A DNA stretch of 10,899 nt from Chloroflexota bacterium (lineage in GTDB: Bacteria > Chloroflexota > Anaerolineae > Anaerolineales > Villigracilaceae). The position numbers and the translations under genes were made by a program. This document shows, in pieces, positions 1 to 4,770 of this stretch. How positions within the stretch are numbered: the stretch's first letter is position 1; the number at the start of each line of letters is the position of its first letter. The stretch covers positions 1-10,899 of the forward strand of contig JACPVD010000331.1 in NCBI GenBank assembly GCA_016191895.1, given 5' to 3'. A model generated the notes under the pieces. It ran no database searches. It was not told the DNA's origin and was given only the letters and a program-made list of their open reading frames with translations.

Positions 1-664
1 CAAATAACACCGTGCGCCCCTGCTGGGCGACATCGCCCATCTTGCCAAGACATTTCTTCTGAAACTCGGCATCGCCCACCGCCAGCACTTCATCCACAAC
101 GAGAATCTCGGGTTCAAGATGCGCCGCGACAGCAAACGCAAGCCGCAAATACATGCCCGAGGAATAGCGCTTGACGGGTGTGTCGATATATTGAGTCACT
201 TCGGAGAATTCCACGATCTCATCGAACTTGGAATCAATTTCCGTGCGGCGCATCCCGAGGATCGCGCCGTTCATGTAGATGTTCTCGCGCCCGGACAACT
301 CCGGGTGGAAGCCTGTGCCCACTTCGAGCAGGGAACCAACCCGTCCGCGGACAGTGACCGTTCCCGTCGTCGGTTCGGTGACTCGGGAGAGAATCTTCAA
401 CAGAGTCGATTTCCCCGCACCGTTGCGCCCCACAATCCCGAGGACTTTTCCTTCTTCCAAATCGAAAGAGACATCCTTCAGCGCCCAAACATAGTTCTGG
501 TTCATGCGCCGGTCGGATTTGCCGATCATCGCCTTTGCCAGGCGAATGGGCGCGGAAACCGTATCCACGATCACATCGCGCAGCATGTTATAACGGAACT
601 TCGTCTCCGCTGCGCCGATCTTGTATTGCTTGCCGATGTTGTGTACTGAAATGGCTGTTGTCAT
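1..664 (-). CDS. Polysaccharide-export ABC transporter ATP-binding protein (Wzt/TagH type), 3' end cut by window
   Basis: This is the nucleotide-binding subunit of an ABC-2 exporter. By family knowledge it powers transfer of a lipid-linked O-antigen or similar glycan across the inner membrane. 221 codons are visible from ATG 664-662 and the frame stays open to the window edge, so the C-terminus is missing. Visible motifs are Walker A GRNGAGKST at residues 79-87, signature YSSGM from residue 167, and Walker B ILVVDE with Glu192 followed by VLAVGD. The roughly 50-residue segment before the Walker A strand and the LLEVGTGFHPELSGRENIYMNG stretch (visible from about residue 112) fit Wzt/TagH/RfbE ATPases. 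Whether a C-terminal carbohydrate-binding domain follows cannot be seen. It is the last visible gene of the operon, 66 bases after the permease stop, and no Shine-Dalgarno precedes its ATG; the gap is a heptamer-repeat hairpin. Confidence 0.93.
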   Translation of the reverse strand, partial: MTTAISVHNIGKQYKIGAAETKFRYNMLRDVIVDTVSAPIRLAKAMIGKSDRRMNQNYVWALKDVSFDLEEGKVLGIVGRNGAGKSTLLKILSRVTEPTTGTVTVRGRVGSLLEVGTGFHPELSGRENIYMNGAILGMRRTEIDSKFDEIVEFSEVTQYIDTPVKRYSSGMYLRLAFAVAAHLEPEILVVDEVLAVGDAEFQKKCLGKMGDVAQQGRTVLF

Positions 665-730
665 AAGTACCGTTGAAGGTTTGAAAGTTGAAGGTTTGCA
701 ACCTTCAACTTTCAACGTGTAACCTGTAAC
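665..730 (-). repeat. Heptamer-repeat hairpin element between permease and ATPase genes
   Basis: Read on the minus strand directly after the permease TAG, the units are GTTACAG, GTTACAC, GTTGAAA, GTTGAAG, GTTGCAA, followed by the complementary arm ACCTTCA, ACTTTCA, AACCTTCAACG, then GTACTT and the ATPase ATG. Positions 681-696 and 700-715 form a perfect 16-bp stem with a 3-base loop. The gap is 66 bases, in frame with both neighbours, and contains no in-frame stop. No T-tract follows, so it is not an intrinsic terminator. Confidence 0.85.
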
Positions 731-1576
731 CTATATCGTATCCGCAAAGGTCTTTTCCATGCTTCTAAAGTAGAAAAGGCCCGAGATGAAAATCAAAATT
801 GAAATACCAACCGAAACCCAGAGCGTGATATCGGGGCCGTTGCCGGTACCGAGCAATGCCCAGCGAAAACCGTTGACCACACCCGCCATTGGGTTGAGCG
901 AGTACAGAATCTGCCAGCGGTCGGAGATCACAGAGGCAGAATAGGCCACAGGGGTGGCGAACAGCCAAAACTGAGTCAGAAACGGGAGGGCTTGATTCAC
1001 GTCGCGATATTGCACATTGATCGCCGAAAGCCAGAGTGCCACTCCAAGAGCGGTCACGATCGCAAGCAGGAGGAAGAGCGGAAGAGTCCAGATCAGGTTC
1101 CATGCGGGGGTCACTTTATAGTAAAACATCAACCCAACGAGGATGACAAAGGCGATGGCAAAATCCACCAACCCCGCAAAGACCGAAGACATTGGCAGGA
1201 TCAGGCGCGGGAAGTAGATTTTCGTCACCATGTTGTTATGCGCCACCAGCGAGCGGCTTCCCTGATTAAGCGCGACGACAAACAATCCCCACGGCAACAA
1301 CGCGGTAAACGAAAAGACGGGATAGGGAATTCCTTCGGTGGGAAGTTTCGCCACTTTGCCAAAGAGGAAGGTAAAGACCAGCATGGTCATTACGGGTTGG
1401 ATCACCGCCCACGCCATGCCAAGCAGGGTTTGTTTGTATTTCACTTTCACATCGCGCCAGACCATGAAGAAGACCAGTTCACGGTACATCCAAAGATCGC
1501 GCAGGTTGAGCGCGGCAAGCCCTTTGGATGGCTTGATGTAAACAGTGTGGGGTTCGTGTTTGATAAGTTCGGTCAT
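731..1576 (-). CDS. Polysaccharide-export ABC-2 type permease (Wzm/TagG/KpsM family)
   Basis: Membrane subunit partnering the ATPase downstream; by family it forms the channel exporting a lipid-linked glycan. The protein is 281 residues from ATG 1576, the usual size. An amphipathic N-terminal segment is followed by the family motif WRDVKVKYKQTLLG at about residues 40-53, then about six hydrophobic helices, and the C-terminus ends in the conserved-looking RSMEKTFADTI. The open frame extends upstream to a TTG at 1624, but those 16 residues are encoded by heptamer repeat, so ATG 1576 is preferred. Neither start has a Shine-Dalgarno: the ATG directly follows CAACCTT of the repeat. The gene sits 63 bases after fcl and 66 bases before the ATPase, with repeats filling both gaps, which suggests termination-reinitiation or another non-canonical initiation mode. 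Confidence 0.92.
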   Translation of the reverse strand: MTELIKHEPHTVYIKPSKGLAALNLRDLWMYRELVFFMVWRDVKVKYKQTLLGMAWAVIQPVMTMLVFTFLFGKVAKLPTEGIPYPVFSFTALLPWGLFVVALNQGSRSLVAHNNMVTKIYFPRLILPMSSVFAGLVDFAIAFVILVGLMFYYKVTPAWNLIWTLPLFLLLAIVTALGVALWLSAINVQYRDVNQALPFLTQFWLFATPVAYSASVISDRWQILYSLNPMAGVVNGFRWALLGTGNGPDITLWVSVGISILIFISGLFYFRSMEKTFADTI

Positions 1577-1639
1577 AAGGTTGAAGGTTGAAGGTTGAAG
1601 GTTGGTTTTACTTTCAACCTTCAACTTGTAACTTGCAAC
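1577..1639 (-). repeat. Heptamer-repeat element of exactly nine units between fcl and permease gene
   Basis: On the minus strand, the fcl TAA is followed by GTTGCAA, GTTACAA, GTTGAAG, GTTGAAA, GTAAAAC and then four copies of CAACCTT, after which comes the permease ATG. Nine heptamers make up the whole 63-base gap. The GTTGAAGGTTGAA part and the TTCAACCTTCAAC part are complementary over 13 bp and can fold into a hairpin. The gap is in frame with both genes and stop-free. Confidence 0.88.
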
Positions 1640-2653
1640 TTATTTTATTTTGTCTCGATTCGCCTTGAACCATTCAATCGTGCGTTTCATGCCCTCTTCA
1701 AACGGGACCTGCGCGTTCCAGCCAAAGAGTTCCTTGGCCCGCGAGACATCCAATCCGCGGCGGGGTTGGCCATTGGGTTTATCTGTCTGCCAGACGATGT
1801 TCCCGGGGAATTCAGTCAGTTTGGCAATCATCTCCGTCAAGTCCTTGATCGAGATTTCATAACCAGAGCCAAGATTGACTGGAAGGTCGCCGTTGTATTT
1901 CTCGGCGGCAGTAACAATGCCATCAGCGGCATCTTCAACATACAAAAATTCGCGCGTGGGAGAGCCGTCACCCCACGCAGGTAATTCCTTGTCGCCGCGC
2001 TCGCCCGCTTCCACGGCTTTGCGAATCAGGGCGGGGATGACATGCGACGTGGCAAGGTTGAAATTATCGCGCGGACCATACAGATTCACAGGCAAAAGGA
2101 AAATGGCATTGAACCCGTACTGCTGACGATACGCCTGCGCCTGCACAAGCATCATCTTCTTGGCAAGGCCGTAGGGAGCATTTGTCTCTTCGGGGTAACC
2201 GATCCACAGGTCATCTTCCTTGAAAGGCACAGGTGTGAACTTGGGATAGGCGCAAACTGTGCCAATGGCAACGAATTTACCGATGCCATTCTTATAAGCC
2301 TGATGCATAAGTTCCACACCCATCATCAGGTTGTCGTAGAAAAAGTCGGCGGGGTGCTCGCGGTTCGCGCCGATGCCGCCCACGTTTGCGGCGAGATGGA
2401 TGACGACCACATTCTTCGGGTCAATGCCAGCAAGCGTATCCACATACAGGCGTTTGATATCATTCGAGTCAACGAGGTTGTAGCTCTCAATGCGCGGAAT
2501 GAAAATATCGGTCGCGCCGCGCTGTTTCAATTTTTCAATGACGAATGAGCCGAGAAAGCCCGCGCCGCCGGTGACGATGACTCTTTTGTTTTGCCAGAAG
2601 GTTGAAGGTGAAAAAGTTGAAGGTTGAAGGTTGGAAGGTTTAATGTTCGACAT
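1640..2653 (-). CDS. fcl: GDP-L-fucose synthase (GDP-4-keto-6-deoxy-D-mannose epimerase/reductase)
   Basis: Extended SDR enzyme that converts GDP-4-keto-6-deoxymannose to GDP-L-fucose with NADPH in the cytoplasm. It is 337 residues from ATG 2653, which has GGAG nine bases upstream. The dinucleotide-binding motif TGGAGFLG covers residues 28-35. Cys134 (in GTVCAYP), Tyr161 and Lys165 (YGLAK) and His204 (HVIPAL) are spaced as the catalytic Cys109, Tyr136, Lys140 and His179 described for the E. coli enzyme, so it should be active. Residues 5-19 ([15 protein letters not shown]) are encoded by a heptamer repeat. No usable start codon lies between the repeat and the Rossmann motif, so the repeat must be translated; this gives an N-terminal extension of about 19 residues. 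The start overlaps the end of the four-helix-bundle gene by 14 bases. A GDP-mannose dehydratase gene is not in the window. Confidence 0.93.
   Translation of the reverse strand: MSNIKPSNLQPSTFSPSTFWQNKRVIVTGGAGFLGSFVIEKLKQRGATDIFIPRIESYNLVDSNDIKRLYVDTLAGIDPKNVVVIHLAANVGGIGANREHPADFFYDNLMMGVELMHQAYKNGIGKFVAIGTVCAYPKFTPVPFKEDDLWIGYPEETNAPYGLAKKMMLVQAQAYRQQYGFNAIFLLPVNLYGPRDNFNLATSHVIPALIRKAVEAGERGDKELPAWGDGSPTREFLYVEDAADGIVTAAEKYNGDLPVNLGSGYEISIKDLTEMIAKLTEFPGNIVWQTDKPNGQPRRGLDVSRAKELFGWNAQVPFEEGMKRTIEWFKANRDKIK
2597..2641 (-). repeat. Heptamer-repeat array encoding the GDP-fucose synthase N-terminus
   Basis: On the minus strand the array begins at the TAA of the four-helix-bundle gene and runs ACCTTCC, AACCTTC repeats, a slightly degenerate AACTTTTTCA, then CCTTCAACCTTC. 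Only the CTTCAAC arm is present, without the GTTGAAG arm, so it does not form a hairpin by itself. It lies entirely inside the fcl reading frame and is read as [12 protein letters not shown]. Confidence 0.85.
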
Positions 2654-3056
2654 CGTAAGACGCTCCATCTTCACGGACTCGCCGCGCATTAGGCTGAGAT
2701 TCCAGGTATTGGATAAAACGCGACAATTGCTTGCTGCAAATTTCCGCTGTTACAAACATTGTATCGAAGTCCTCTTCGGTGATATAGCCCTGGTCTCTGG
2801 CAATGTAAAGTTGAGCGCGCAATTCGCCAGCCGATCCCTTTGCATGACCAAGGTATTTGATAAACATCGCCTGGGTCTGGCTTTCAAACCCTTCGGCAAT
2901 ATTGGACATGATAGAAACAGACGCTCTTCTCATTTGGTCGCGCAACCCAAAATCGCGCGAGAATGATCCATCTGAAGAATGTGTATAAATCAAATTGGTC
3001 AAATCTTTGGCTCTTTGCCAAACCTCCAAATCTTCAAACCGCTTCGCTGTTGTCAT
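2640..3056 (-). CDS. Four-helix-bundle protein (TIGR02436 / S23 'intervening sequence' family)
   Basis: A small helical protein of 138 residues. The N-terminal [13 protein letters not shown], the central [20 protein letters not shown] and the [15 protein letters not shown] end match the family first found as ORFs in 23S rRNA intervening sequences, whose members form homopentameric four-helix bundles and are related to the Avd accessory protein of diversity-generating retroelements. No rRNA, reverse transcriptase or variable repeat is near, so neither of those roles applies here. Its function in sugar operons is unknown. The start is ATG 3056, preceded by AAGGAG at 6-7 bases spacing; an ATG at 3071 would use that Shine-Dalgarno as its codons 2-3 and is disfavoured. 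The last part after residue 116 ([11 protein letters not shown]...) extends beyond the usual family length. It lies between epimerase and fcl and overlaps fcl by 14 bases. Confidence 0.88.
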   Translation of the reverse strand: MTTAKRFEDLEVWQRAKDLTNLIYTHSSDGSFSRDFGLRDQMRRASVSIMSNIAEGFESQTQAMFIKYLGHAKGSAGELRAQLYIARDQGYITEEDFDTMFVTAEICSKQLSRFIQYLESQPNARRVREDGASYDVEH

Positions 3057-3107
3057 TACATGCTCCTTCAACCATCAACCTTTGACCTGTAACTTGCAAC
3101 CTGTAAC
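3057..3107 (-). repeat. Heptamer-repeat array between epimerase and four-helix-bundle genes
   Basis: On the minus strand, six heptamers follow the epimerase TAG without a gap: GTTACAG, GTTGCAA, GTTACAG, GTCAAAG, GTTGATG, GTTGAAG (3107 down to 3066). GAGCATGTA and the start codon come next. The last unit joined to GAG forms AAGGAG, the ribosome-binding site of the next gene. The complementary CTTCAAC arm is absent here, so no hairpin is expected. Confidence 0.85.
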
Positions 3108-4118
3108 CTATTGAACAATAAACTGCGCGTTCCTATATCGATCATCTGTCGGGTCTTTGATCAACCCTGTCTTCAACGCAAACAACACTTCGCGCACGCC
3201 GTCGTCTACATTCAGGGTGGTATCGAAGCCGAGCACGCGCTTGATCTTTTCGAATGAGACGGTAATGTCGCGCATGTCGCCGCCAAAGGACATATCCTTG
3301 TATTCGACAACGGTTTCTGGCATGCGCTTCAACACCAGACGAACAATATCATCCTTTGAGTAATTGCCGTTTTCGGTACCCAAATTGAAAACCTGCCCGC
3401 GAACTTTTTCCTTTTCGGCTTCGAGCCCCATGATCACGCCGCGCGCCACGTCGCGGATATGCACGAATGAGCGCGAGTATCCGCGCTGATAGATGATCAG
3501 CGAACGTTTTGTAAACGCATCCAGCACAAATTGATTGACGATCAAGTCAAAACGCGTGCGCGGCGAAATTCCATACAACGTGGCGAAGCGGAACAACAAC
3601 GGCGAACACGCGGAATCTTTTTGCAAGAGTAAAAATTCCTCCGCGGCGATCTTCGTCTCGGCGTATAACGATTGCGGATTGAGCGGAGTCTCTTCGTTGA
3701 CGGGCTTTCCATCGGGACTCAGCCCATAGTTGCTGTACGTGGACGAGAACACGAATCTTTCCACGCCCAAATCTGCCGCCTGCTCGAAGACCATTTTCAC
3801 CGCTTCGACGTTGTACCGCCACGCCACCTGCTTCCCCACGGCCTGGCAGGCCGGGAAACCGACAATCGCCGCAAGATGCACCACCGAATCGGGTTTCTGC
3901 CAGCCGCCTTTGACAGCGTCGCGGATGGCGCGCGGTTCGGTGACATCGGTTTTGATGAAATGAAAGTTGGGATGATTCAAAAACGGGACAATGCTCTCGC
4001 CGCCGAACAGTAAACTGTCGAGGACGCTGACCCTGTAATTTTGGCGGAGCAGTTCCGAGGTCAGAATGGAACCGATGTAGCCCGCGCCGCCGGTGATCAA
4101 AATGTGGCGATCCGTCAT
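3108..4118 (-). CDS. NAD-dependent nucleotide-sugar epimerase/dehydratase (extended SDR)
   Basis: 336 residues. The Rossmann motif ITGGAGYIG spans residues 8-16, SSTYSNYG provides the serine/threonine of the active site, and Tyr152 with Lys156 (YAETK) are the catalytic YxxxK pair. It therefore acts on a nucleotide sugar in the cytoplasm, by 4-epimerisation, dehydration or reduction. The substrate cannot be read from the sequence, and GalE-type 4-epimerase or a related NDP-hexose enzyme are equally possible. The start ATG overlaps the stop of the regulator gene as ATGA, with GGAAGG eight bases upstream, so the two are translationally coupled. Downstream lies the heptamer array leading to the four-helix-bundle gene. 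It probably supplies one sugar of the polysaccharide exported by the transporter at the end of the operon. Confidence 0.9.
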   Translation of the reverse strand: MTDRHILITGGAGYIGSILTSELLRQNYRVSVLDSLLFGGESIVPFLNHPNFHFIKTDVTEPRAIRDAVKGGWQKPDSVVHLAAIVGFPACQAVGKQVAWRYNVEAVKMVFEQAADLGVERFVFSSTYSNYGLSPDGKPVNEETPLNPQSLYAETKIAAEEFLLLQKDSACSPLLFRFATLYGISPRTRFDLIVNQFVLDAFTKRSLIIYQRGYSRSFVHIRDVARGVIMGLEAEKEKVRGQVFNLGTENGNYSKDDIVRLVLKRMPETVVEYKDMSFGGDMRDITVSFEKIKRVLGFDTTLNVDDGVREVLFALKTGLIKDPTDDRYRNAQFIVQ

Positions 4119-4585
4119 TCCATGCCTTCCAGTCTGATTTTGTATCCATCCAAAACAAGCCCGGGCGCAGACTTATCATTCACCACAGAAATGCCTTGTT
4201 CGAGACAGGTGAGCTTGCAAATGTCGGCCACATCGCCGGAGCCGACGATGCGCACACGATCGTATCCCGCGCGGCGGAGTTTCGTCACATGATCCTTCAC
4301 GCGCTGGCGGGTGCGGCGATAGACGGAAAAAGATTGCTCGACATAATTCACCGCGAGACGGGCGCGCAGGGCAAGGCCTTCGGGAGTGATGATGTAACGC
4401 AGTTTCTTGCGCTCGGCACGCGAGACCTTGACCGCGCCTTTGGCAATGAGCCGCTTTAAATGCCAATTGACCGTGCCAACGGCCACGCCCAACTGCGTGG
4501 CAAGCGTGGACTGGTTGACATCGGGGTCACTCTCGATCTGCTCGAGCAGGGTCAGTTCGCGGAGTTCTTCGTTTGTTGATTCCAT
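4115..4585 (-). CDS. MarR/EPS-type winged-helix regulator with C-terminal Rossmann-like segment
   Basis: 156 residues. Residues 7-75 form a winged helix-turn-helix: the recognition part is STLATQLGVAVGTVNWHLKRLIAKG, followed by a basic wing (RAERKKLRYIITPEG). A helical segment, residues 76-105, resembles the tail of MarR_EPS regulators (TIGR04176), known from exopolysaccharide clusters. Beyond that, residues 109-156 start with VRIVGSGDVADICKL, a strand-glycine-rich-turn-helix pattern like a small nucleotide- or ligand-binding half-Rossmann fold that the short MarR_EPS proteins lack. It is the first gene of the operon and overlaps the epimerase start by four bases. Its own promoter is embedded in nested palindromes, which suggests autoregulation, perhaps in response to a ligand bound by the C-terminal segment. 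The DNA-binding call is firm; the sensor role is inference. Confidence 0.85.
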   Translation of the reverse strand: MESTNEELRELTLLEQIESDPDVNQSTLATQLGVAVGTVNWHLKRLIAKGAVKVSRAERKKLRYIITPEGLALRARLAVNYVEQSFSVYRRTRQRVKDHVTKLRRAGYDRVRIVGSGDVADICKLTCLEQGISVVNDKSAPGLVLDGYKIRLEGME

Positions 4586-4639
4586 CTCAAAATGTCAATC
4601 CAAAATTCAGTGACTGAATTATAACCCATTTGAGATGGG
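4582..4639. promoter_or_regulatory. Nested inverted repeats over operon promoter, candidate operator
   Basis: A perfect palindrome with 8-base arms around one base, AATTCAGTGACTGAATT, lies at 4604-4620 and touches the -10 box and expected start site. Around it, CCATCTCAAAATG (4582-4594) and CATTTGAGATGG (4627-4638) are inverted copies differing by one inserted A. The right arm is also part of CCCAT-TTGAG-ATGGG (4625-4639). The left arm covers the start codon of the regulator. The symmetry fits a dimeric winged-helix protein, most simply the product of the gene itself. Confidence 0.6.
4618..4623 (-). promoter_or_regulatory. -10 box TATAAT of the polysaccharide operon promoter
   Basis: A perfect TATAAT on the minus strand ends 32 bases before the regulator ATG. 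This places the transcript start near 4611 and gives a leader of about 26 bases. No good -35 hexamer is seen at 16-18 bases (the best is ACTTTG), so the promoter may be weak or depend on an activator. Confidence 0.55.
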
Positions 4640-4654
4640 ACAAAGTATCTTTTC

Positions 4655-4716
4655 AAAAAGAAAGGGGGTGCGGGGTGTTATAAGCGCGTTTCGCGCGCTC
4701 ATAACACCCCGCACCC
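4655..4716 (-). terminator. Rho-independent terminator of the ion-channel gene
   Basis: On the minus strand, 16-bp perfect arms (4701-4716 with 4666-4681) enclose, after one mismatched pair, a further 6-bp GC stem with a 5-base loop. CCTTTCTTTTTG follows. This long GC-rich hairpin with a T-rich tail, about 55 bases after the channel stop codon and before the next promoter, is a good intrinsic terminator and insulates the polysaccharide operon. Confidence 0.75.
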
Positions 4717-4728
4717 GGTTTCAATGAT

Positions 4729-4747
4729 GGCGGGTTGAAAACCTGCC
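4729..4747. repeat. Short imperfect palindrome (GGCGGGTT-GAA-AACCTGCC)
   Basis: Eight-base arms with one G/T wobble around GAA, followed by CTACG. It lies between the channel stop codon and the terminator. It resembles small dispersed palindromes of intergenic DNA; only one copy is in the window, so the repeat status is unproven. Confidence 0.35.
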
Positions 4748-4770
4748 CTACGAATTATTTTGTGTGAAGT

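Noticed and set aside
681..715. Hairpin as an intrinsic terminator
   Set aside because: AT-rich stem, no T-tract on either strand, and it lies between two subunit genes of one transporter that must be co-expressed.
992..1591. 199-codon open frame on the plus strand
   Set aside because: Antisense to the permease, rich in His/Lys/Arg/Gln as expected from a reversed membrane protein.
1577..1624. Start of the permease at TTG 1624
   Set aside because: The extra residues are pure repeat translation and no ribosome-binding site supports the TTG; ATG 1576 gives the normal family length.
2640..3056. Diversity-generating retroelement or rRNA intervening sequence
   Set aside because: The four-helix-bundle family is shared with Avd and S23, but no reverse transcriptase, template/variable repeat or rRNA is in the window.
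665..3107. Heptamer arrays as a CRISPR array
   Set aside because: Units are 7 bases, contiguous and without spacers; no cas genes are present.
3547..4179. 210-codon open frame on the minus strand
   Set aside because: Overlaps the epimerase gene in another frame; its translation is arginine-rich and has no domain, whereas the epimerase frame has all catalytic motifs.
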